Shown here: positions 6,352-12,143 of the stretch, one piece after another
How positions within the stretch are numbered: position 1 is the first letter of the stretch
Layout of the letters: each line of letters opens with the position of its first letter
Assembly (NCBI GenBank): GCA_038251625.1
Contig: JBBSBE010000118.1
Span: 1-12,143, forward strand
DNA: 12,143 nt
Direction: 5' to 3'
From: JBBQXK01 sp038251625
GTDB lineage: Bacteria; Pseudomonadota; Alphaproteobacteria; Rhodobacterales; Rhodobacteraceae
Notes under the pieces: generated by a model
Database searches by the model: none
What the model saw: only the letters and a program-made list of their open reading frames with translations
What the model was told of the DNA's origin: nothing
Made by a program: the position numbers and the translations under genes

Positions 6352-7949
6352 GCCGCCTGCGCCGTGTACCGGGGCTCGTCCTTGCCCTGCTGATCCTTGA
6401 TCTGGTGCTGATCCAGCCCAATCACCCCGGTGCAGCCACATGGGGCGCGCTGCGGCTTTTCCCGCTGGAACTGCCGCTGATCCTCGCGCTTCTGGTGGCC
6501 CTGCCCTACCGGGCCCTGCGCCTGCTGCTGCTGGTGTTTCTGGTCGCGTCGGTCGTGCTGAAGGCGGCTGACATGGGGTTTTTCCTGGCCCTTGGTCGGG
6601 GGTTCAACCCGGTGACGGACCCGACACTTCTGGTGGCTGCCAGCCGATTGACGCTTGGTACCATCGGATTGCCGCTGTTCCTGCTGGCCGCGCTGGTGGC
6701 CGTGGCCGCCCTTGCCGCCCTTGCCGCCGCTTTGGGCTGGGCTTTGGTGCGCCTGACCCCGCACGCGGCGCCGCAACGGGTTCGGGCGGGGGCGGCGGTG
6801 ATTGCGGTGCTGGCCGGGGTGTATGCGGTGGCCGAGGTGGGGCACGCGATGCGCAGTTGGCGGTTGCCGTTTTCACCCCCCGGTGCGGCCTTCACCCTGC
6901 GCCTAGGGGCCGAACGGGTGGCGCTGATGGAAGCCACCTGGGCCGACCTTGCGGCCTTCCGCAGTGCCGCCGCCACCGATCCCTATCCCGGCGATGCCCC
7001 GCTGCTGGACCGCCTGCAGGGCCGCGACGTGCTGGTGATCTTCATCGAAAGCTATGGACGCGCGAGTTTCGACAATCCGCTTTATGCCACCGAACACGAC
7101 GCTATCCGCGCCAAGGCCGAGCTTCGCCTTGCCGGGGCGGGGCTTGCGGTGCGTTCCGGCTGGCTATCCTCGCCCGTCGAGGGGGGGCAAAGCTGGCTTG
7201 CCCATGCGACGCTGGCAAGCGGGCTTTCGGTCGGATCGCACACGCGATATGCGGCACTGGTCGCCAGCCCCCGCCACACGCTTTATGATCTGGCCGCTGC
7301 CGCCGGATACCGCACAGCCGCCGTGGTGCCCGCAATCACGCTGGCCTGGCCCGAGGCTGCGCGGCTGGGGTTCGAGACGGTGCTTGATGCGGCGGCGCTT
7401 GGCTACAAGGGCCTGCCCTTCAACTGGGTCACGATGCCGGACCAGTTCACATTGGCGCGCTATCCCGCCCTGCTGCCGCCCGATCCGCGCCCGCTTTTCG
7501 CGCAGGTGGTGCTGATCTCGTCGCACGCGCCTTGGGTGCCCGTACCAAAGGCCGTACCGTGGGAGGATATGGGCGACGGGCAGGTCTTTGACCGGTTCGT
7601 GGTGGGCGCCGACAGCCCCGAGGTTGTCTGGCGCAGCACAGACCGTATCCGCGTGCAGTACGGGCAGGCGCTGGGATACTCGCTGGAGACCGTGTTCGAC
7701 TTTGCCGCGCGGCAGGGGGCGGTTGCGCCACTGATGATCATCCTTGGCGATCACCCCGCGGCAGGGTTCGTGGCGCAGGTTGGGGGGCCGGACGTGCCCA
7801 TCCACTTCATCGCGCCGCCGGGCGTGCTGGAAAACCTTGCCGGCTGGCCCCTGATCCCCGGTCTGACACCGGCGCCGGTGGCCGAGGTCTGGCCGATGGC
7901 GGCCTTTCGCGACAGGTTCCTGCGCGCGTTTTCAGGGGCGCGGGAATGA
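6348..7949 (+). CDS. Membrane-anchored sulfatase/LTA-synthase-like protein (alkaline phosphatase superfamily)
   Basis: A 533-residue protein with four or five N-terminal hydrophobic helices (about 8-23, 40-54, 57-80, 104-132, 148-163) and a C-terminal periplasmic catalytic domain from about residue 220. Motifs resemble the LTA synthase/OpgB/phosphoethanolamine transferase branch: VIFIESYGR at 230-238 (metal-ligand Glu234), a Ser/Thr-bearing segment GGQSWLAHATLASG at 279-292 where the nucleophile should lie, SSHAPW at 391-396 (substrate-side His393) and LGDHP at 466-470 (metal ligands Asp468, His469). Such enzymes move phosphoglycerol or phosphoethanolamine from a phospholipid onto a glycan or lipid, or hydrolyse such groups. 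The substrate here is not known. Start at 6348 follows the ATGA overlap; there is no clear Shine-Dalgarno, so translation is likely coupled. Its stop overlaps the next start in the same way. Confidence 0.85.
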   Translation: MSRLRRVPGLVLALLILDLVLIQPNHPGAATWGALRLFPLELPLILALLVALPYRALRLLLLVFLVASVVLKAADMGFFLALGRGFNPVTDPTLLVAASRLTLGTIGLPLFLLAALVAVAALAALAAALGWALVRLTPHAAPQRVRAGAAVIAVLAGVYAVAEVGHAMRSWRLPFSPPGAAFTLRLGAERVALMEATWADLAAFRSAAATDPYPGDAPLLDRLQGRDVLVIFIESYGRASFDNPLYATEHDAIRAKAELRLAGAGLAVRSGWLSSPVEGGQSWLAHATLASGLSVGSHTRYAALVASPRHTLYDLAAAAGYRTAAVVPAITLAWPEAARLGFETVLDAAALGYKGLPFNWVTMPDQFTLARYPALLPPDPRPLFAQVVLISSHAPWVPVPKAVPWEDMGDGQVFDRFVVGADSPEVVWRSTDRIRVQYGQALGYSLETVFDFAARQGAVAPLMIILGDHPAAGFVAQVGGPDVPIHFIAPPGVLENLAGWPLIPGLTPAPVAEVWPMAAFRDRFLRAFSGARE

Positions 7950-8824
7950 CGTTGCTGCGGATCACGCTTGCGGTCGTGTTGCTGGCGGCGGTCTGGCATC
8001 TGGCGGATGGGCGGGCGGCACTTGCCCGGCTGGGTGCCGCCGATCCGCTTTGGCTCGCCGTGGCCTTCGCTGCGCTGCACGGGCAGACCATGCTTTCGGC
8101 CTGGCGCTGGCGGCTGACGGCTGGCGCACTTGGGATGCCGATGTCGCCTGGTCACGCAGCGCGCGAATACTACGTGGCGCAAGCCGTGAACCAGACGCTG
8201 CCCGGCGGCGTGATCGGCGATGCGGCCCGGGCGGTGCGGGCGCGGGGGGATGCAGGCCTGCCGCGCGCGGCGGGCGCGGTGGTGCTGGAACGCATGGCGG
8301 GGCAGGGGGCGCTGGTCGCTGTGCTGGGGGTCGGTCTTCTGGTGGCGATGGCAGTGGGGTCAGTGCCGCCGTCGCTTTTGATGCCTGCGGCGGTTATTCC
8401 TTTGGGGGCGGCGATTCTGGCGCTTGCCTTTTGGGCCATGCGCCGCCGCCCGCGCGTGGCGCCGATCTGGCAGGGGGCCGCGCGCGCGTTGTTGGCACCG
8501 GGTCTAGGGCCCCGCCAGATCGCCCTGTCGTTTGCGATCGTCGCGCTGAACCTTGCGGCCTTTGCCGCCGCTGCCCGCGCCACCGGCACGCCCCTTGATC
8601 CGTCGGCGGTTCTGGTCGTGATCCCGCTTGTCCTTTTTGCCATGCTGCTGCCGCTCAGCATCGGGGGCTGGGGCTGGCGCGAGGGGGCGGCTGCGGCGCT
8701 GTTCCCGTTTGTCGGGGCCAGTTCCGGGGCGGGCCTTGCGGCCTCTGCCGCCTTTGGCGCATTGGTGTTGGCGGCGGCCCTTCCGGGCCTTTTGTGGCTG
8801 ACCCCAAGGGCGAAACGCGCATGA
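7946..8824 (+). CDS. LPG-synthase transmembrane-domain (UPF0104/YbhN-type) membrane protein
   Basis: A 292-residue polytopic membrane protein with about seven or eight hydrophobic segments. Family signatures of the lysylphosphatidylglycerol synthase TM region (PF03706-type) are visible: WRWRL at 53-57, NQTLPGGVIGDAARA at 82-96, LERMAGQ at 114-120 and LPLSIGGWGWREGA at 235-248. It lacks the soluble aminoacyl-transferase domain of MprF, so it is not an aminoacyl-phospholipid synthase by itself. Stand-alone members are often found beside glycosyltransferases and are suspected lipid transporters or flippases, which would suit a pathway that makes a lipid inside and modifies it outside (inference). 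AGGGG lies seven bases before the ATG. The start forms ATGA with the preceding stop, and the stop forms ATGA with the next start. Confidence 0.85.
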   Translation: MTLLRITLAVVLLAAVWHLADGRAALARLGAADPLWLAVAFAALHGQTMLSAWRWRLTAGALGMPMSPGHAAREYYVAQAVNQTLPGGVIGDAARAVRARGDAGLPRAAGAVVLERMAGQGALVAVLGVGLLVAMAVGSVPPSLLMPAAVIPLGAAILALAFWAMRRRPRVAPIWQGAARALLAPGLGPRQIALSFAIVALNLAAFAAAARATGTPLDPSAVLVVIPLVLFAMLLPLSIGGWGWREGAAAALFPFVGASSGAGLAASAAFGALVLAAALPGLLWLTPRAKRA

Positions 8825-9852
8825 CACCGGTGACCTTTGCCCTGCCCGGCGACATTGACGCCAAGACCGGCGGCACGATCTACGACAAGGCGGTGATCGA
8901 GGCGCTGCGCGCGATGGGCCGTCCGGTTGCGCATCTGGCGTTGCCCGGCAGCTTTCCCTTCCCGCCCGATGCCGACATGGATGCGGCGCTGCATGCCCTG
9001 CGTGCGCTGCCGCCCGACCGCCCGGTGATCATCGACGGCCTGGCTTTTGGCGCGCTTGCGACAGAGGCGCTGTCCGGCGTCAGGGCCCCGCTTGTTTCGA
9101 TGACGCATCATCCGCTGGGGCTGGAAACCGGCCTTGCGCCCGATGCTGCCCGGCATCTGTTGCAGCGCGAGGCGGCGAACCTGGCCCTTGCCCGGCATGT
9201 GATCGTGCCCTCGCCCCACACCGCGCGGATCCTTGCCGGCGATTTTGGCGTACCGCAGGGGAAGATCAGCATTGCCGCACCGGGGTTCGCCCCGCCGGAT
9301 CCTGTCCGCGCACCGATCGATCCGCCCTTGATCCTTGCCGTCGGCCTGCTCGCGCCGCGCAAGGGGCATGATGTGCTTATCAACGCACTTCTGGCGCTGA
9401 CCGATCTGCGCTGGCAGGCCGTGATTGCGGGTGGGGCCCATGATCCGGCCACCGCCGGGGCGCTTGCGGCACAAGCCGCGCCGCTTGGCGACCGCCTGCG
9501 CTTTGCGGGCCGGATGGAGCAGCGGGCGTTGTCCGACCTTTACCGGCAGGCCACGCTTTTCGCGCTCGCCACCCGCTACGAAGGCTATGGCATGGTTTTC
9601 GGCGAGGCGCTGCTGCACGGTCTGCCCATCGTGACCTGCGCCGCAGGGGCGGTGCCCGAAACGGTTCCGCAGGGCACCGGGATCCTTGTGCCCGTGGATG
9701 ATGCGCTGGCCTTCGCCGATGCCCTGCGCCGGTTGCTGACCGATGCGGGCCTGCAGAGGCGCATGGCCGACGCGGCCACCGCCGCAGGCCACGCGCTGCC
9801 GCAATGGACCCACACAGCGGCGGTTTTCGCGCGTGCCCTCGATACCTTGTGA
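8821..9852 (+). CDS. Glycosyltransferase family 4 protein
   Basis: A 343-residue GT-B-fold retaining glycosyltransferase, likely cytoplasmic or membrane-associated. The N-terminal acceptor domain has a Gly-Gly loop at 17-18 (GGTIYDK). The C-terminal donor domain starts at about 168 with ILAVGLLAPRKGHD (171-184; Arg180-Lys181 are the usual diphosphate-binding pair). The family E-x7-E motif is at 254-262 within RYEGYGMVFGEALLHG. The end of the protein carries the usual GT4 capping helix. Sugar donor and acceptor cannot be read from the sequence. The start at 8821 is set by an ATGA overlap with the previous gene and by AAGGG ten bases upstream. As fourth gene in the operon it probably glycosylates the lipid or polymer made by the others (inference). 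Confidence 0.88.
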   Translation: MTPVTFALPGDIDAKTGGTIYDKAVIEALRAMGRPVAHLALPGSFPFPPDADMDAALHALRALPPDRPVIIDGLAFGALATEALSGVRAPLVSMTHHPLGLETGLAPDAARHLLQREAANLALARHVIVPSPHTARILAGDFGVPQGKISIAAPGFAPPDPVRAPIDPPLILAVGLLAPRKGHDVLINALLALTDLRWQAVIAGGAHDPATAGALAAQAAPLGDRLRFAGRMEQRALSDLYRQATLFALATRYEGYGMVFGEALLHGLPIVTCAAGAVPETVPQGTGILVPVDDALAFADALRRLLTDAGLQRRMADAATAAGHALPQWTHTAAVFARALDTL

Positions 9853-9858
9853 TGCAGT

Positions 9859-9887
9859 TTGACCGGGTGACAGCCGTTCTCTAGGGT
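9859..9887 (+). promoter_or_regulatory. Candidate promoter for the DUF2182-DUF1326-DinB cluster
   Basis: TTGACC (9859-9864) and TAGGGT (9882-9887) are 17 bases apart in the 43-base gap after the glycosyltransferase gene. The implied transcription start is about 9894, two bases before the ATG at 9896. AGGG at 9883-9886 could instead act as a Shine-Dalgarno site nine bases from the ATG if transcription reads through from upstream. Confidence 0.4.
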
Positions 9888-9895
9888 CGCGTTTC

Positions 9896-10651
9896 ATGTT
9901 CGCCCGCGCCATGCCCTTGCCGCCCCTTGTCTGGCCTGCGTTCTTTGGCGCAGTGCTGGCGGCATGGGTGGTGCTGATGCTGGTTGTGCGGGATGCGGCG
10001 CTGCCTTCGGGCGCCCCGCCCGGCCTTTTCGCCTCGCTCTGCCTGCCCGCGTCCGAGGCGCCGTTCGCGGCGCTTTGGGCGATGTGGGCGCTGATGGCGG
10101 CGGCGATGATGCTGCCGACCTTTGCACCGGCACTGGCCACCTACCGCGATCTTGGCGCCACGGGGGCCACCAATTCCGCCGGGGCGGTGGCGCTGGTCGG
10201 CGGATATCTTGCCGTCTGGCTGGCGGCTTCGGCGGCCGGTGCGCTGGCGCAGACGGCCCTTGCGGGGAAGGCGCTGCTCGGCCCCGATGGCGCCAGCCTG
10301 TCGCACTATCTGACCGCCGCCCTCCTGATCGGCGCGGGTGTCTGGCAATTCTCGGCGGTGAAGGCGGCGTGCCTGTCGAAATGCCGCCACCCGCTGACCT
10401 TCTTTCTGGAACGATGGCGCCCGGGCACGGCCCGGGCCGCGCGCATGGGGGCAGAACTTGGCGCCCATTGCCTTGGCTGCTGCTGGGCGCTGATGGCGTT
10501 GGCCTTCGTCGGCGGCACCATGAACCTTCTGTGGATGGGGGCTGCCACGCTCTTCATGACACTGGAAAAACTGCCCGATATCGGGCGATGGCTTACCCGC
10601 CCCGCAGGCGCCGCATTGATCGGCGCGGGCGTGGCTGCCTTATTGGTCTGA
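9896..10651 (+). CDS. DUF2182 family integral membrane protein, predicted metal-binding
   Basis: A 251-residue protein of the DUF2182 family (PF09948-type). Hydrophobic segments lie near 14-31, 58-80, 96-118, 138-155, 195-220 and 236-251. Family signatures are WAMWALMAAAMMLP at 61-74, QFSAVKAACLSKCRHP at 151-166 (Cys159, Cys163) and HCLGCCWALM at 191-200 (His191, Cys192, Cys195, Cys196). The Met-, Cys- and His-rich motifs have led to its description as a predicted metal-binding membrane protein, but I know of no established function. It lies 15 bases before a DUF1326 gene, a pairing that recurs in other proteobacteria as far as I recall. The ATG at 9896 is the first in frame after the preceding gene; a downstream ATG at residue 6 is possible. 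Confidence 0.88.
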   Translation: MFARAMPLPPLVWPAFFGAVLAAWVVLMLVVRDAALPSGAPPGLFASLCLPASEAPFAALWAMWALMAAAMMLPTFAPALATYRDLGATGATNSAGAVALVGGYLAVWLAASAAGALAQTALAGKALLGPDGASLSHYLTAALLIGAGVWQFSAVKAACLSKCRHPLTFFLERWRPGTARAARMGAELGAHCLGCCWALMALAFVGGTMNLLWMGAATLFMTLEKLPDIGRWLTRPAGAALIGAGVAALLV

Positions 10652-10658
10652 GGGAGGA
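10651..10658 (+). promoter_or_regulatory. Ribosome binding site of the DUF1326 gene
   Basis: AGGGAGGA lies eight bases before the ATG at 10667, directly after the DUF2182 stop codon. It is the strongest Shine-Dalgarno site in the window and suggests the DUF1326 protein is made at a higher level than its operon neighbours (inference). Confidence 0.75.
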
Positions 10659-10666
10659 CCCCACGC

Positions 10667-11287
10667 ATGAACGCACTGACCCCATGGTCGATCAAGGGCG
10701 AACTGATCCTGAACTGCAACTGCACCGTCTTTTGCCCCTGCGTCGTGAGTCTGGGAAAGCACCCCCCGACCGAGGGCTACTGCCAGGCCTGGCTTGGCGT
10801 GCGGATCGACGATGGCGCTTATGGCGACACCTCGCTCAAGGGTCTGGCGATCGGGATGCTGATGGATATTCCCGGCAACATGGGGCGCGGCAACTGGAAA
10901 GCCGCCGCCTTCATCGACGACAAGGCCTCGGATGATGCGTTCGAGGGGCTGAAAGCCATCTTTTCGGGCAAGGCGCGTGGCACCACCGGCCTTTTCGCCA
11001 TGCTGGTGGGCGAGTTTCTGGGCGCCGAACGCGCACCCGTGACGTTCGAGACGGAAGGCAAGACGCGCCGTCTGATGGTGGGCAAGAAGATCCAGGGCGA
11101 AGTGGTGCCGGTCGAGGGCGCGGTGCCGGGCAAGGATATCGTGGTCACCAACACCGGATACTGGATGGGGCCGGATATCACCGTGGCCATGGCCACCAAG
11201 GGGCGCGTGCGCAGCCATGGCCGGGTCTGGGATTTCGAGGGCCGCAGTGCCGAGATTTGCCAGATCGACTGGCACGGGCCGACCTGA
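10667..11287 (+). CDS. DUF1326 family protein
   Basis: A 206-residue soluble protein of the DUF1326 family (PF06986-type), close to the family's usual length of about 200. The opening W-S-I-K-G-E followed by N-C-N-C-T-V-F-C-P-C (Cys17, Cys19, Cys23, Cys25) is the family hallmark; Cys39 is a further cysteine. There is no signal peptide or membrane segment, so it is likely cytoplasmic. The CxCx3CxC cluster looks like a metal or metal-cluster binding site (inference); the function of the family is not known to me. It sits between the DUF2182 gene and a DinB-family gene, 10 bases before the latter, and has a very strong ribosome binding site. Confidence 0.9.
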   Translation: MNALTPWSIKGELILNCNCTVFCPCVVSLGKHPPTEGYCQAWLGVRIDDGAYGDTSLKGLAIGMLMDIPGNMGRGNWKAAAFIDDKASDDAFEGLKAIFSGKARGTTGLFAMLVGEFLGAERAPVTFETEGKTRRLMVGKKIQGEVVPVEGAVPGKDIVVTNTGYWMGPDITVAMATKGRVRSHGRVWDFEGRSAEICQIDWHGPT

Positions 11288-11297
11288 GGCCCTTGGC

Positions 11298-11810
11298 ATG
11301 ATGTCCCCCGATTGGGCGCGCATGATGGCGCGCTACAACACCTGGCAGAACGAAAACATTGTGGGCGCCGCAGACACGCTGGACGATGCCGCCCGCCGCG
11401 CAGATCGGGGGGCGTGGTTCGCCTCGATCCACGGCACGCTGTCGCACCTGCTCTGGGGCGACCTGATGTGGATGAGCCGCCTTGCAGGTGGCAGCCCGCC
11501 CCCAAAGGCCGCGACCCCTGCCGATACCGCGGCGGCATTCCCCGAATGGGGCGCGTACAAGGCGCAACGGCGACTGACCGACCGGCAAATCTCGGACTGG
11601 GCCGCCGGGCTGGATCAGGGCGGCTTGGGTGGCGATCTGTCCTGGTATTCCGGGGCTGCCAAGCGCGACCTCGTGAAGCCCAGGGCGATCTGCATCGCGG
11701 GGTTCTTCAACCACCAGACGCATCACCGTGGCCAGGTCCATGCGATGCTGACCGCTGCCGGTGTGCGACCCGGCGATACCGATCTTTTCCTCATGCCCGA
11801 AAGCATCTGA
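11298..11810 (+). CDS. DinB family protein, putative metal-dependent
   Basis: A 170-residue four-helix-bundle protein of the DinB/YfiT-like family. The presumed metal-binding histidines are His50 in HGTLSHLLWGD (45-55) and His139 and His143 in FNHQTHHRGQ (137-146). Known family members include thiol-dependent transferases using bacillithiol or mycothiol, and many uncharacterised proteins; the name DinB is historical and does not imply DNA polymerase IV. ATG 11298 is chosen: GAGG at 11286-11289 is eight bases upstream and the protein begins just before helix 1. ATG 11301 follows immediately and is equally possible; starts further upstream would overlap DUF1326 extensively. The stop TGA is followed at once by the next ATG. 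Confidence 0.88.
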   Translation: MMSPDWARMMARYNTWQNENIVGAADTLDDAARRADRGAWFASIHGTLSHLLWGDLMWMSRLAGGSPPPKAATPADTAAAFPEWGAYKAQRRLTDRQISDWAAGLDQGGLGGDLSWYSGAAKRDLVKPRAICIAGFFNHQTHHRGQVHAMLTAAGVRPGDTDLFLMPESI

Positions 11811-12143
11811 ATGCCCGCTATTTTCGCCTCGCGCCGCGTGCGCCGCACACCCTTTACCCCCGGCAATGAGGCTGCGGGCGTGTCGGTCTATACCGTCTAC
11901 AACCGCATGCTTCTGCCTGCGGCCTTTGGATCGCTGGCCGAGGATTACCGGCACCTGAAATCGGCAGTGCAGGTCTGGGATGTGGCTTGCGAGCGGCAGG
12001 TCGAAATCAACGGCCCCGATGCCGCCCGCCTGATGGCGCTGATTTCGCCGCGCGATATCGGTGCGATGCAGATCGGCCAGTGCGCCTATCTGCCGGTGGT
12101 CGATGCCGATGGCGGGATGTTGAACGATCCCGTCACGCTGAAG
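11811..12143 (+). CDS. DMSP demethylase (DmdA)-like protein, GcvT family, N-terminal part (3' end off window)
   Basis: The first 111 residues of a GcvT/aminomethyltransferase-fold protein; the frame is open to the last base. The N-terminus (SRRVRRTPF at 7-15, GVSVYTVYNRMLLP at 23-36, VQVWDVACERQVEI at 53-66, GPDAARLM at 68-75, GGMLNDPV at 101-108) resembles dimethylsulfoniopropionate demethylase DmdA of marine Rhodobacteraceae more closely than GcvT, judging from memory of that family. DmdA moves a methyl group from DMSP to tetrahydrofolate. DmdA-like paralogues acting on other methylated compounds exist, so substrate is unproven and no symbol is given. The ATG directly follows the DinB stop (TGAATG at 11808-11813), so the two are probably co-translated. 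The C-terminal half, which would help separate DmdA from related proteins, is missing. Confidence 0.8.
   Translation, partial: MPAIFASRRVRRTPFTPGNEAAGVSVYTVYNRMLLPAAFGSLAEDYRHLKSAVQVWDVACERQVEINGPDAARLMALISPRDIGAMQIGQCAYLPVVDADGGMLNDPVTLK

Noticed and set aside
6702..6728. Short tandem repeat of a nine-base unit (GTGGCCGCC, CTTGCCGCC, CTTGCCGCC)
   Set aside because: It encodes an Ala/Leu-rich part of a transmembrane helix. Such repetition is normal for these codons and two to three units are too few to call a repeat element.
8170..10140. Long minus-strand open frame (about 650 codons) opposite the UPF0104, GT4 and DUF2182 genes
   Set aside because: The composition is low-complexity basic and there are no motifs. 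The plus-strand genes it opposes have clear family signatures and coupled starts.
11217..11297. Earlier in-frame starts for the DinB-family gene
   Set aside because: They would overlap the end of DUF1326 by up to 71 bases and add residues without fold features. ATG 11298 has a suitable Shine-Dalgarno site.

Overview
The window is a GC-rich, densely packed stretch of bacterial chromosome. Gene content points to an alphaproteobacterium of the Rhodobacteraceae/Paracoccaceae type: a two-gene opgG-opgH locus, a DmdA-like GcvT-family protein, and the DUF2182/DUF1326 pair. This assignment is inferred from gene families and composition, as no rRNA or other taxonomic marker is present. I see no tRNA, rRNA, CRISPR array, insertion sequence, prophage or attachment site.

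Layout. (1) 1-468, plus strand: the C-terminal part of an MBL-fold metallohydrolase, running in from the left. (2) 438-3952, minus strand: opgG then opgH, coupled by an ATGA overlap, for osmoregulated periplasmic glucan synthesis. The end of opgH overlaps the end of the MBL gene by 31 bases. (3) 3953-4236: a non-coding divergent spacer. (4) 4237-4968, plus: an endonuclease/exonuclease/phosphatase-fold protein. (5) 4969-5514, minus: a cytochrome b561. Its stop codon abuts the preceding stop with no base between them. (6) 5623-9852, plus: four genes joined by three identical ATGA stop/start overlaps. They encode a CDP-alcohol phosphatidyltransferase, a membrane-anchored alkaline-phosphatase-superfamily (sulfatase/LTA-synthase-like) protein, a UPF0104/LPG-synthase-TM-type membrane protein, and a GT4 glycosyltransferase. 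(7) 9896-12143, plus: DUF2182 membrane protein, DUF1326 protein, a DinB-family protein, and the N-terminal 111 residues of a DmdA-like GcvT-family protein that runs off the right edge.

How the genes may work together. opgG and opgH should make the beta-glucan backbone and release or process it in the periplasm. The four-gene operon has the parts expected of an envelope lipid or polymer pathway: headgroup attachment at the inner face, a transporter-like membrane protein, a cytoplasmic glycosyltransferase, and a periplasmic headgroup transferase or hydrolase. I do not recognise this combination as a characterised pathway, and it is the best candidate for an undescribed system here. It lies about 1.7 kb from opgG. 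Periplasmic glucans are decorated with phosphoglycerol by alkaline-phosphatase-superfamily enzymes (OpgB) in other bacteria, so a functional link is possible but unproven. The DUF2182/DUF1326 pair carries conserved-looking cysteine clusters and is a second, smaller module of unknown function.
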